DNA from: UBA1562 sp041653955
Lineage (GTDB): Bacteria; Omnitrophota; Gorgyraeia; Gygaellales; Profunditerraquicolaceae
Assembly (NCBI GenBank): GCA_041653955.1
Contig: JBAZEH010000003.1
Coordinates: 1 to 64,000 of the forward strand
DNA: 64,000 bases
Reading direction: 5' to 3'
Below the pieces are notes generated by a model, which saw nothing but the letters and a program-made list of their open reading frames with translations, ran no database searches and was not told where the DNA came from. Positions 33,292-42,228 of this stretch are shown one piece after another; within the stretch, counting starts at the first letter, position 1, and each line of letters begins with the position of its first letter. A program made the translations under genes and the position numbers.

Positions 33292-36200
33292 ATGCCTCAT
33301 TCTGATTTTGTCCACCTTCACCTGCATACACAGTATAGCCTTCTTGACGGTGCCTGCCGTATACCCCAACTATTAGAGCGCGCGAAACAATATAAGATGG
33401 ATTCCCTTGCCATTACAGACCATGGCAGTATGTTCGGGGCCATGGATTTTTATATGGAGGCCCGCAAGGCGGGGATAAAGCCGATCATAGGATGCGAGGT
33501 TTATATCGCTCCCGCCAGCCGCCTGGATAAATCATGCGGAAGCATTGAGGAGGCTGCATACCACCTGATACTCCTGGCGCGCGATGAAACCGGATATCAG
33601 AACCTTATAAAACTTGTTTCTATAGGGTACCTTGAGGGATTTTATTACCGGCCGCGCATAGATAAAGAGGTGCTTTCTCAATACCAGAAGGGGCTCATAG
33701 CTATGACCGCCTGCCTTAAGGGGGAGGTGCCCTCGCTTTTACAGCAGAAGCGTTTTAACGACGCGCTGAAGGCTGCCGATGACTATCTGAATATCGTGGG
33801 TAAAGATAATTTTTACCTGGAGGTCCAGGGAAACAGTATACCTGAACAAAAGATAGTCAATGAAGGCTTGATAAAGATATCCAAAGAACTGAATATACCC
33901 CTTGTCGCTACCAACGACGTGCATTATCTCTCCAAAGAGGACGCAGTAAGCCATGAAGTCCTCCTTTGCATCCAGACCCAGAGCACGATGAATGACCCCA
34001 ACAGGATGCGTTTTCAGACTAACGAGTTCTATTTTAACTCTCCCGAAGAGATGAAGGAACTTTTCAGGGATATCCCCGGGGCCGTTACCAATACCCTTGA
34101 GATTGCCGGGCGCTGTAACCTTGAGCTGGATTTTTCCAAAGTGCACCTGCCCCGCTATGACCCGCCTGTCGGCAAGACCAAGGAGGAGTATTTAAGGGAA
34201 CTGAGTGAAATAGGGTTGAAAGAGAAATTTCCCGGAGCAGGAGCGGATATAAGGGAGCGCCTGGAGCATGAAATAGGGCTTATCAAGGACAGGGGGTTTA
34301 TAAGTTACTTCCTTATCGTATGGGATTTTATCCATTATGCCAAAAAGAATAATATTCCCGTCGGGCCGGGGCGCGGTTCGGCCGCGGGGAGCCTGGTGAG
34401 CTATTTATTGGGGATAACAGATATCAATCCCCTTAAATACGGCCTCCTATTTGAGCGCTTCCTTAATCCCGAAAGGCAGGGGCTGCCGGATATAGATATT
34501 GATTTCTGCTACGAAAGAAGGAATGAGGTCATTGATTATGTGACCGCCAAATACGGCAAGGGGAATGTCGCCCAGATCATCACTTTCGGGACGATGCAGG
34601 CGCGCGCGGTAGTAAGGGATGTGGGCAGGGTTATGGGCCTGGCTTATGCCGAGGTAGACCGGATCGCGAAGATGATACCGCCGGACCCCGGGATGAGCCT
34701 TAAGGACGCGCTGGAAAGCGAGGGTGAACTTAAGAATCTTTATAAGAGCGATCCCCAGATAACCAAGCTTATTAACGTCGCCCTATCGCTTGAAGGGCTT
34801 AACCGCCACGCTTCTACCCATGCAGCCGGTGTCGTTATCGCCGATAAGCCCCTGGATAATTATATGCCTTTATTTGAGACCCAGGACGGCCAGATAACTA
34901 CAGGCTATAGTATGAGCGTCCTTGAGAAGATAGGCCTGTTAAAAGTTGATTTCCTGGGGTTACGCACATTGACGGTGATTGATGAGACAAGGAAGATAAT
35001 AGAAAAGACCAGGGGCCTTAAACTGGATATAGAGAATCTCTCCTTGGATGAGCCCAATACATATAAACTTCTCGGTTCCGGGCAGACTGTCGGGGTATTC
35101 CAGGTAGAGAGTTCAGGGATGCGCGACCTTTTGAAAAAACTCCAGCCCGACCACTTTGAAGACCTGATAGCGCTCCTGGCTTTATACCGCCCGGGCCCTA
35201 TCGGCTCGGGGATGCTTGATGATTTTATGCAGCGCAGGCATGGCCGGGTCCCGATAAAATACCATCATCCTAAACAGGAAAGGATCCTTAAAGAGACTTA
35301 CGGGATCATTGTTTATCAGGAACAGATCATGCAGATCGTAGCCGAGCTGGCTGGTTTTAGCCTTGCCCAGGCGGACCTCCTGCGGCGCGCCATAGCAAAA
35401 AAGATACCCGAGGTCATGGAGCAGCAGAGGAAGAATTTTATCCTCGGATGCATCAAGAACCATATCAGTGAATCGGTAGCAAACCGCATATTTGACCTGA
35501 TTGAATATTTTGCGGGTTACGGTTTTAATAAATGTGTCGTGGGTTCTACCGAGATTATAGACGGCGATACCGGAAAGGTTATATCTGTCAGAGAATTGTT
35601 TGAGAGGAAAGGCGTTATAAATTCCACCTTAAGCTGCGACGATAACCTCAAGATCACAAAGAAGAAGATAAAAGACGTGGTTAATAACGGCGTCAAGCCT
35701 GTTTATAAACTAAAGACGGCTTTAGGCAGGGAGATCACAGCTACTTCGAACCACCCGTTTTTTACTATAAGCGGATGGAAGAACCTGGGGGACCTGCGTA
35801 TCGGAGAGAGGATCGGTTTGGCGAGAAGCTTACCTTGCGGGACATCTACCGTAGCGCCATATAAATTAATTGCTTTAGCGGGTATACTTTCCGAAGGCAA
35901 TACTTGTCATCCGAGCGGGGCATACTATTATAATAACGACCGGATACAGGTAGATGATTTTGTAAACAGCTTAAAGGGGTTTGAGAATACGGTTGCGCGT
36001 GTAAAGAAGCGCAGAGGCCGTTTTGAGGTGTATGCCGGCACAGGCAAAGATACAAGATTTTTAAAAGGAGGGGCTCCCTGGAATAAAGGTTTTAACAAGG
36101 AAGACTATGGTGCCGCAGTGAAGTTAATAACCGGCAGAAAATGCGGGTTAAGGCTGTGGATAGAAGAGTTAGGCCTTGATTACAAGAAAGCGACGGAAAA

Positions 36201-38097
36201 ATTCATTCCTCAAGAGATCATTTCTCTGGATAAGGAACAATTGTCTTTATTCGTGGGCAGGCTCTGGTCCGGGGACGGTTTTTTGTTCACTAAAAACAAC
36301 ACGATTCCATTTTACGCTACCTCATCGCATAAATTATGCCGGCAACTCCAGGATATCCTGCTTAAACTGGGCATTGCCAGCCGCCTGGTAAAGAAAGAAT
36401 TCAATTATGAACATAAGAACACTAAAGATACCAGGGTCGGCTACGCGCTTTATCTATATGGCTACGAAAGCATCGTTAAATTCATCACTCATGTTAGCTG
36501 CCACATAATCGGAAGGGCAGTCCAGCTGGAACAGCTGCGTAATTATTACAGGCAGGTGCCGCCTAATTTAGAAAGCAAGGATACTTTACCGGTATCAATA
36601 AAAGAAATAGTCAGGGAAGAAAAGGAAAAACTGGGGTTGACTTGGGAGGAAATAGAAAATAGGGCCGGAGTTTGCATGAAGGAATTTTATGGTGGAATAA
36701 AACCGCATAAAAAGGGCTTTAGACGCAGCACAATAATGCGGCTGGCCCGTTTCTTCGAGTCCGAAAAGTTATTAAGGTACGTTAACGCGCAGGTCGTATG
36801 GGACAGTGTAATATCCGTAGAATATATGGGCAGGGAGGAAACCTATGACCTGGAAATAGAAGATACGCATAATTTTATCGCTAACGGCATAATAGTCCAC
36901 AATTCACATTCAGCCGCATACGCGATGATCTCTTACCGCACTGCGTATCTTAAGGCGAATTATCCGGTTGAATTCATGTGCGCCCTGCTTACTTCGGAAA
37001 GGGATAATACCGATAAGATAGTGGAGTATGTCAATGAATCCGGCCGCATGGGGATAAAGGTCCTGCCTCCGGATATCAACGAGAGCGATTCGTTATTTAA
37101 GGTTATTGATAATAATACTATACGTTTTGGGCTTTTGGCGGTGAAGAATGTGGGGGGCGGAGCGGCGGAATCCATAGTTAATGCCAGGGGTGAGGGCCCC
37201 TTTGTTTCACTTGAGGACCTTTGCCGGCGCATTGATTCGCGGTTAGCCAACCGCAAGGTCCTGGAGAGCCTGATCAAATGCGGCGCCCTGGATACTTTTG
37301 GCTTGCCCAGAGCGCAGATGTTCGTTTCGCTTGCCACAATAATGGAGATATCTTCAAGGGCCCAGAAAGAGAAGGCAAAAGGGCAGATATCCTTCTTTGA
37401 TGCCGGGTTTTCGGATAACTCCTTTAAGGAGACGGCGAATAATATGCCGTCCATAAAGGAGTGGCCTGAACCGCAGCTTTTGGCTTTTGAGAAAGATATG
37501 CTGGGGTTTTATGTCACCGGGCACCCGTTGGCGCGTTATGCCCATGAGCTTAAGCGTTTTACTTCTTCCTCAACCTCTAACTTGCACCAATACGATGACG
37601 GCAGGGAGATAAAGATAGTAGGTTTGATCGCTAAAATAAAACAGACTGTTACGCGCGCCAAGCAGGAGAAGATGGCTATATTAAAATTAGAGGACCTTGA
37701 AGGGATCGTTGAGGTCCTTGTTTTTCCCGCTACTTTCAAGAGGTCATCCCGGTATATATTGCCCAGCACGGTGGTGATGGTAACAGGGAGGATTGACCTG
37801 AAGGAGGATACCCCCAAGATATTAGCCAGCGACATTTTTCCGATGGACGAAGTTTATAAACTGATCACCGCCGTCAATATAAACCTTTCGGGGATAAGGG
37901 AGAACCTTTTTGAGAGTTTAAAGGAGCTTTTGGCCCGTTATCAGGGAAAGATCCCCGTGTATATGCACCTGGATACGCCTTCCAAGTCAAGGGTGCATAT
38001 GGTTGTAGGTGAAGGGCTATATGTTTTGCCTTCCGATGAGCTGATAAAAGAGATAGAATCCCTTCTTGGTGAAGACCGCGTCTCTTTGATAATGTAA
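33292..38097 (+). CDS. dnaE: DNA polymerase III alpha subunit with an in-frame intein
   Basis: DnaE is the replicative polymerase. The precursor has 1601 aa. Removing the intein (residues 748-1204) leaves 1144 aa, the normal size. Exteins show the PHP domain (HLHLHTQYSLLDGA, ITDHGSMFGAMDFY), the palm with PDIDIDFCYERR (D400, D402) and LLKVDFLGLRTL, finger segments with ALYRPGPI and YQEQIMQI, a helix-hairpin-helix region, and an OB domain (VGLIAKIKQTVTRAKQEKMAILKLED). The insertion splits the highly conserved GYGFNK-SHSAAYAMISYRTAYLK. The polymerase must be restored by protein splicing. It starts 9 nt after guaA with no clear promoter of its own. Confidence 0.96.
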   Translation: MPHSDFVHLHLHTQYSLLDGACRIPQLLERAKQYKMDSLAITDHGSMFGAMDFYMEARKAGIKPIIGCEVYIAPASRLDKSCGSIEEAAYHLILLARDETGYQNLIKLVSIGYLEGFYYRPRIDKEVLSQYQKGLIAMTACLKGEVPSLLQQKRFNDALKAADDYLNIVGKDNFYLEVQGNSIPEQKIVNEGLIKISKELNIPLVATNDVHYLSKEDAVSHEVLLCIQTQSTMNDPNRMRFQTNEFYFNSPEEMKELFRDIPGAVTNTLEIAGRCNLELDFSKVHLPRYDPPVGKTKEEYLRELSEIGLKEKFPGAGADIRERLEHEIGLIKDRGFISYFLIVWDFIHYAKKNNIPVGPGRGSAAGSLVSYLLGITDINPLKYGLLFERFLNPERQGLPDIDIDFCYERRNEVIDYVTAKYGKGNVAQIITFGTMQARAVVRDVGRVMGLAYAEVDRIAKMIPPDPGMSLKDALESEGELKNLYKSDPQITKLINVALSLEGLNRHASTHAAGVVIADKPLDNYMPLFETQDGQITTGYSMSVLEKIGLLKVDFLGLRTLTVIDETRKIIEKTRGLKLDIENLSLDEPNTYKLLGSGQTVGVFQVESSGMRDLLKKLQPDHFEDLIALLALYRPGPIGSGMLDDFMQRRHGRVPIKYHHPKQERILKETYGIIVYQEQIMQIVAELAGFSLAQADLLRRAIAKKIPEVMEQQRKNFILGCIKNHISESVANRIFDLIEYFAGYGFNKCVVGSTEIIDGDTGKVISVRELFERKGVINSTLSCDDNLKITKKKIKDVVNNGVKPVYKLKTALGREITATSNHPFFTISGWKNLGDLRIGERIGLARSLPCGTSTVAPYKLIALAGILSEGNTCHPSGAYYYNNDRIQVDDFVNSLKGFENTVARVKKRRGRFEVYAGTGKDTRFLKGGAPWNKGFNKEDYGAAVKLITGRKCGLRLWIEELGLDYKKATEKFIPQEIISLDKEQLSLFVGRLWSGDGFLFTKNNTIPFYATSSHKLCRQLQDILLKLGIASRLVKKEFNYEHKNTKDTRVGYALYLYGYESIVKFITHVSCHIIGRAVQLEQLRNYYRQVPPNLESKDTLPVSIKEIVREEKEKLGLTWEEIENRAGVCMKEFYGGIKPHKKGFRRSTIMRLARFFESEKLLRYVNAQVVWDSVISVEYMGREETYDLEIEDTHNFIANGIIVHNSHSAAYAMISYRTAYLKANYPVEFMCALLTSERDNTDKIVEYVNESGRMGIKVLPPDINESDSLFKVIDNNTIRFGLLAVKNVGGGAAESIVNARGEGPFVSLEDLCRRIDSRLANRKVLESLIKCGALDTFGLPRAQMFVSLATIMEISSRAQKEKAKGQISFFDAGFSDNSFKETANNMPSIKEWPEPQLLAFEKDMLGFYVTGHPLARYAHELKRFTSSSTSNLHQYDDGREIKIVGLIAKIKQTVTRAKQEKMAILKLEDLEGIVEVLVFPATFKRSSRYILPSTVVMVTGRIDLKEDTPKILASDIFPMDEVYKLITAVNINLSGIRENLFESLKELLARYQGKIPVYMHLDTPSKSRVHMVVGEGLYVLPSDELIKEIESLLGEDRVSLIM
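35533..36903 (+). mobile_element. DnaE intein with LAGLIDADG homing endonuclease (457 aa)
   Basis: The intein starts with Cys at codon 748 (CVVGSTEIIDGDTGKVISV, block A), has block B GREITATSNHPFF with TxNH, and ends with block F/G EETYDLEIEDTHNFIANGII then VHN, before the +1 serine of the C-extein. Between them lie a LAGLIDADG-type endonuclease with two motifs, LIALAGILSEGN and LFVGRLWSGDG, each keeping its acidic residue, and a predicted helix-turn-helix (KLGLTWEEIENRAGVCMKEF, then RRSTIMRLARFF). All splicing residues (Cys1, His of block B, terminal His-Asn, Ser+1) are present, so both splicing and homing look functional. The site is three residues downstream of that used by the split cyanobacterial DnaE intein. 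Confidence 0.95.
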
Positions 38098-38173
38098 AAA
38101 ACGATTAAAATAAACAGGTTGAGTTTTAATAATAAAGGCTATAAATAATATAAAGAATCACATTTTAGCTTAT

Positions 38174-38611
38174 ATGGCCGGGAAAACCAGTCATTCTCGT
38201 ATTCGCGCTTTCACTCTTCTGGAATTGATAATAGTAATTATTGTCGTGGGAGTATTAGGTTCTCTCGGTTTTTCCCAGTACAGCAAGTTAATGGAAAGAT
38301 CCAGATGTGCCGAGGCAAAGGCTATTCTTGGAGCGATAAGGACCGCGCAGACCGCCTATAAACTTTCTTACGGCGGGTATGCCGCAAGCCTTGCAGAGAT
38401 TGGCGTAGAGGCTCCAGCTGTCTGTGAATCTACGCACTATTTTCGTTATTATCTCGGCGATAGCAATAATAGCGCGTTTGCGGCCCGCTGCGGTAGCGGA
38501 GGGAAGTATCCTGATTATCCTTCATGCCCGTATCATTGCCGCACTGAGTGGTATTATGGCAATGTATTCTGCGGCGTTTATCAGGATGGTGTCTGGGTAC
38601 AAAGATGGTAG
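38174..38611 (+). CDS. Type IV pilin-like (prepilin N-methylation) protein
   Basis: The 145-aa protein has a short basic leader (MAGKTSHSRIRA) followed by FTLLELIIVIIVVGVLGSLG, the class III prepilin signal, with Glu at position 5 of the mature form. The residue before the cleavage site is Ala instead of the usual Gly. The mature part continues as an amphipathic helix and a C-terminal domain rich in Cys, Tyr and Trp (five cysteines after residue 100). This suggests a minor pilin or pseudopilin displayed outside the cell, stabilised by disulphides. No pilus assembly genes are adjacent. No strong Shine-Dalgarno precedes the ATG. Confidence 0.85.
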   Translation: MAGKTSHSRIRAFTLLELIIVIIVVGVLGSLGFSQYSKLMERSRCAEAKAILGAIRTAQTAYKLSYGGYAASLAEIGVEAPAVCESTHYFRYYLGDSNNSAFAARCGSGGKYPDYPSCPYHCRTEWYYGNVFCGVYQDGVWVQRW

Positions 38612-38627
38612 GAAGGCACATTTTCCC

Positions 38628-38656
38628 TTGACATCGTAAATTTTTGGTATTATTAT
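38628..38656 (+). promoter_or_regulatory. Sigma-70-type promoter for the HU gene
   Basis: A perfect TTGACA (38628-38633), 17 bases, and TATTAT (38651-38656). The Shine-Dalgarno GAGGAGGTG (38668-38676) follows, directly before the ATG at 38681. Confidence 0.8.
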
Positions 38657-38680
38657 AGTTAGACATAGAGGAGGTGCCAT

Positions 38681-38953
38681 ATGACCAAGAAGGATATTAT
38701 TTTAAAGGTATCTGATGAGACGAACCTGAAGCAAATAGATGTAAAAAAGGTCGTGCAAAAGACATTTGACTGCATAATTGAGGCCCTGATAAGAGGGGAA
38801 AAGATAGAGTTGCGTAATTTCGGCGTTTTTAAGATAAAACAGAGAAAAAGCCGTATAGGCAGGAACCCCCGCACAGGCCAGGTAGTCCCTGTTCCGTCCA
38901 GAAAAGTAGTTATCTTTAAACCAGGCCTGGAGATAAAGAAGAAAGTCAAATAA
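38681..38953 (+). CDS. hup: HU/IHF family DNA-binding protein
   Basis: The 90-aa protein has the complete HU fold: MTKKDIILKVSDETNLKQ, the ELRNFGVFKIKQRKSRIGRNPRTG segment with the DNA-bending arm (GRNPRTGQVVPVPSRKVV), and FKPGLEIKKKV at the end. HU proteins compact DNA and assist replication and recombination. The sequence does not allow a firm choice between HU and IHF. It has a strong promoter and ribosome site, fitting high expression. Confidence 0.93.
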   Translation: MTKKDIILKVSDETNLKQIDVKKVVQKTFDCIIEALIRGEKIELRNFGVFKIKQRKSRIGRNPRTGQVVPVPSRKVVIFKPGLEIKKKVK

Positions 38954-39015
38954 AGAATCAATTCATAGTTTGAGCCCGCCATACAAATCCGGACTATATA
39001 TAACCATTATTACTT

Positions 39016-40266
39016 ATGTTTAAGAGAACGCCGGGAACAAAAGATATTTTACCCGAAGAATCCTCCTTATGGCAGTCAATAGAGGATACTACCCGCAGGA
39101 TATTCTCTCTCTATAATTACGGCGAGATACGTACTCCCATTATTGAAGACGCGGGGTTATTCTCGCGTTCGCTCGGAGAGACGGCGGAGATAGTCCAGAA
39201 ACAGATGTTCCTGATAAAAAAGGACAAGGATACCTATGCCATGAGGCCTGAAGGGACCGCCTCGGTGGTAAGGGCTTATATAGAAAATAACCTGGATAAG
39301 AGCGCCGGTTTAATCAAGGCTTACTATATCGGTCCGATGTTCCGGGCGGAGCGCCCGCAAAAGGGGCGTTTGCGCCAGTTCCATCATTTAGGGTGCGAGG
39401 TGATCGGTTCCGCAGCCCCGGAATTGGACGTTGAGGTATTATCCCTGGCAGATAGCCTGCTTAAGGCATATAATATAGAAGGATATGAGATCAAGCTGAA
39501 CACCCTTGGCTGCGCTGATGATAAGAAGGGATTAACGCAAAACCTGCGTAAGGCATTGAAGGGCAGGCTGAAGGACTTATGCGGTGATTGCAAGGCCAGG
39601 TTTGAGCGCAATATCCTAAGGGTCCTGGATTGTAAAAATGAAGGTTGCATCAAAGTTGTCCGGGACTTGGATATGGGGGATGGGCATCTTTGCGCGGAAT
39701 GTAAAGAGCATTTTAATAAAGTAAGGGAAGGATTGGATCTGTTGGGAGTGGGTTATAAAGTAAGCCCTCACCTTGTGCGCGGCCTGGATTATTATACCCG
39801 CACAGTATTTGAGATAGCGCATAACGGGCTGGGGGCGCAGAATGCCCTGGGGGCGGGAGGCAGATACGATAATCTGGTCTCTGAACTTGGAGGGCCTGAC
39901 CTTGGCGCCGTAGGTTTCGCGCTGGGTATAGAAAGATTGCTATTGGTTTTGGCGGCTGAACCCCGCAAGGGCAGCGGGTTAGCCTATATCATTACTATGG
40001 GGGATGCGGCCAGGAAAGAAGGCCTGAAGCTTCTGGATATCCTGCGAAAGGATGGGATCGCCTCTGACACAGATTATGAGGGAAGGTCCCTGAAAGGGGC
40101 GCTTCGCCGGGCGAATGACTTATCCGCGCGTTTTGCCCTTATTATCGGTGATGATGAAATAAAGAAGGATGTTATTACGGTCAAAGATATGGTTTCAGGC
40201 GAACAAAAACAGATAAACCGGGGCGGGCTGAACGGTATTTTAAAAGGATCATCGCAAAAAGGATAA
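39016..40266 (+). CDS. hisS: Histidyl-tRNA synthetase
   Basis: HisRS charges tRNA-His. The 416-aa class II enzyme has motif 1 near RTPIIEDAGLFSRSLGE, motif 2 FRAERPQKGRLRQFHHLGCEVIG, the His-specific segments VSPHLVRGLDYYTRTVFEI and GAGGRYDNL, motif 3 GAVGFALGIERLLL, and a C-terminal anticodon-binding domain. The length is typical. It lies 1 nt before aspS; the hisS-aspS pair is a common bacterial arrangement. Confidence 0.97.
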   Translation: MFKRTPGTKDILPEESSLWQSIEDTTRRIFSLYNYGEIRTPIIEDAGLFSRSLGETAEIVQKQMFLIKKDKDTYAMRPEGTASVVRAYIENNLDKSAGLIKAYYIGPMFRAERPQKGRLRQFHHLGCEVIGSAAPELDVEVLSLADSLLKAYNIEGYEIKLNTLGCADDKKGLTQNLRKALKGRLKDLCGDCKARFERNILRVLDCKNEGCIKVVRDLDMGDGHLCAECKEHFNKVREGLDLLGVGYKVSPHLVRGLDYYTRTVFEIAHNGLGAQNALGAGGRYDNLVSELGGPDLGAVGFALGIERLLLVLAAEPRKGSGLAYIITMGDAARKEGLKLLDILRKDGIASDTDYEGRSLKGALRRANDLSARFALIIGDDEIKKDVITVKDMVSGEQKQINRGGLNGILKGSSQKG

Positions 40267-40267
40267 A

Positions 40268-41671
40268 ATGCTGCGTACACATACTTGCGGGGAACTTAAT
40301 GAGAGCCATCTAGGGAAAGAGGCCACTTTGTGCGGGTGGGTAGCAAGCCGCCGTGACCACGGTAAGTTGATATTTATAGATATACGCGACCGTTACGGGA
40401 TAACCCAGGTTGTCTTTATACCTAAGGATTCCGCGGATTCTTATAAGCTCGCCCAGGGCTTAAGGAGCGAATTTGTGATCAGGGCAACCGGTGTGGTTAA
40501 TAAGAGGCCGGAGGGCACGATCAACCCTAAACTATCAACGGGGATGGTGGAGGTTTGCGCTAAGTCTCTTGAGATATTAAACCCCAGTATTACCCCGCCT
40601 TTTGAGATCAGCGAGAACCTTGATATAAGCGAAGAGGCCCGCCTTAAATACAGGTACCTGGACCTGCGCAGGAGAAAGGTATTTGAAAATTTTATCATGA
40701 GGCACGAGTTATATAAAAGTATACGCGCTTTATTGAATAAGGAGGGTTTTATAGAGTCCGAGACGCCCATACTTACCAAGTCTACTCCGGAGGGGGCGCG
40801 CGATTACCTTGTCCCTTCGCGGCTTAATCCGGGCCATTTTTACGCCCTGCCGCAGTCGCCCCAGCTATTCAAGCAGATACTAATGGTTGCCGGGATAGAA
40901 AGGTATTACCAGATCGCCAAATGTTTCCGCGATGAAGACCTGCGCGCCGACCGCCAGCCTGAATTCACCCAGCTTGACCTGGAGATGTCTTTTGTGGATG
41001 AAGAGGATATATTTTCCCTGGCTGAACGCCTGGTATCATCGGTAATGAAAGAGGTAAAAGGTATTAATATAAAAACCCCATTTCCCCGCATAACATATGA
41101 CGAAGCCCAGAAGAAATACTCAAGCGATAAACCCGACCTCAGGAAAGAGCTTGGGTCTGATTTTGCTTTTGTATGGGTAGTGGATTTCCCTTTATTCAAA
41201 TATAACGATGAAGAGAAGCGCTGGGAGAGCGAGCACCATCCTTTTACAGCCCCCAGGGATGAGGATGCGGGGGACCTTGAAAAAGAGCAGGCTAAAGTAA
41301 AGGCCCGCTCCTATGACCTGGTGCTGAACGGTATGGAGATAGGTTCGGGTTCTATCAGGATACACAACCAGGAATTGCAGGAGAGGATATTTAATATTAT
41401 AGGCATAGGAAGGGATGAGGCGCGTAAACGTTTCGGTTTTCTTTTAGAAGCTTTTCAGTATGGCGCTCCGCCCCATGGGGGTATTGCCATAGGATTGGAC
41501 AGGTTCCTTGCTATTTTGTCGGGTGAGAACAGCATAAGGGAGATGATAGCGTTCCCCAAGACGAGCGCGGGATCATGCCCCTTGACCGGGGCGCCTTCGC
41601 AGGTAGATGAAAAACAATTGAAAGAATTGCATATTATGGCTAAGACGGTAAAAGAGAGGAGGAAGGAATGA
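40268..41671 (+). CDS. aspS: Aspartyl-tRNA synthetase lacking the GAD domain
   Basis: AspRS charges tRNA-Asp. The 467-aa protein has the OB-fold (LCGWVASRRDHGKLIFIDIRDR), the flipping-loop and motif 1 region, motif 2 CFRDEDLRADRQPEFTQLDLEMSF, and motif 3 GGIAIGLDRFLAIL, all in bacterial style. In bacterial AspRS a GAD domain of about 120 residues is inserted between SDKPDLR and the WVVDFP strand. Here SDKPDLR (ending at residue 292) is followed at once by KELGSDFAFVWVVDFPLF. The reading frame is clean, so this is a precise domain loss, giving an enzyme about 120 aa shorter than E. coli AspRS. It overlaps the lipoprotein gene by 4 nt. Confidence 0.95.
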   Translation: MLRTHTCGELNESHLGKEATLCGWVASRRDHGKLIFIDIRDRYGITQVVFIPKDSADSYKLAQGLRSEFVIRATGVVNKRPEGTINPKLSTGMVEVCAKSLEILNPSITPPFEISENLDISEEARLKYRYLDLRRRKVFENFIMRHELYKSIRALLNKEGFIESETPILTKSTPEGARDYLVPSRLNPGHFYALPQSPQLFKQILMVAGIERYYQIAKCFRDEDLRADRQPEFTQLDLEMSFVDEEDIFSLAERLVSSVMKEVKGINIKTPFPRITYDEAQKKYSSDKPDLRKELGSDFAFVWVVDFPLFKYNDEEKRWESEHHPFTAPRDEDAGDLEKEQAKVKARSYDLVLNGMEIGSGSIRIHNQELQERIFNIIGIGRDEARKRFGFLLEAFQYGAPPHGGIAIGLDRFLAILSGENSIREMIAFPKTSAGSCPLTGAPSQVDEKQLKELHIMAKTVKERRKE

Positions 41672-42228
41672 GGGCACAGGTCAAATTCTATTTATTGGGT
41701 TTATCTTTCGCGGTGGTATTGTCGGGGTGCGTGGTCAGGTCATATCCTGTTACCAGGGACAGGGTTGACCAGGATCTAAGCGGTAACCGCGGGTACCTTA
41801 AGGGCGATATGCCTGCGGATGAAATGAAAGACAGGAAGGCCACACGCACTACCCAGGTAGTAGAGGTGGAATTCTATCCGCCGGTAAGATTTGAAAAGAA
41901 GCCAAAAACAAAAGCAATGACGGCGGGATCCGTAGATAAGGCCTCTGCCGCAGACAAAGAGGTATGGGGTAACCGCGGATATATCATGGAGACTACTTCT
42001 CCTGATATAGCCGAACCCGTATCTATGGCAAAGAGTGAGAAATATACCGTGCAAAAAGGGGATACCCTGCAGAAGATATCGCAGAAATTTTACGGCACCA
42101 CAAAAAGATGGAACAAGATATTTGAGGCGAACAGCGATAAGCTGAAAGCCCCTAACAAGATCTATCCGGGCCAGGTGATAGATATCCCGGTAGAATCAAT
42201 GAAGGAGCCGGCAGCTAACCTGAAATAA
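41668..42228 (+). CDS. LysM-domain lipoprotein
   Basis: The 186-aa protein has a signal peptide with a lipobox (VVLSGC, cysteine near residue 22), a low-complexity linker and a C-terminal LysM domain (YTVQKGDTLQKISQKFYGTTKRWNKI...IYPGQVIDIP). It would be anchored in the envelope and bind peptidoglycan. A small internal repeat, GNRGY, occurs twice (near residues 39 and 95). It lies between aspS and phoH with tight spacing, but that does not reveal a shared job. Confidence 0.9.
   Translation: MRAQVKFYLLGLSFAVVLSGCVVRSYPVTRDRVDQDLSGNRGYLKGDMPADEMKDRKATRTTQVVEVEFYPPVRFEKKPKTKAMTAGSVDKASAADKEVWGNRGYIMETTSPDIAEPVSMAKSEKYTVQKGDTLQKISQKFYGTTKRWNKIFEANSDKLKAPNKIYPGQVIDIPVESMKEPAANLK

Noticed and set aside
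33292..38097. dnaE as a fusion with an unknown central domain
   Set aside because: The extra segment begins with Cys, ends with His-Asn before Ser, has the TxNH block and two LAGLIDADG motifs, and its removal restores a perfect DnaE sequence. It is an intein.
38119..38147. A promoter before the prepilin gene (TTGAGT with an AT-rich -10)
   Set aside because: The -10 candidate matches the consensus at only about half of its positions and the region is generally AT-rich, so it cannot be told from chance.
40268..41671. aspS as a frameshifted or broken gene because of its short length
   Set aside because: The frame is continuous, all three class II motifs are present, and the missing part corresponds exactly to the GAD domain.
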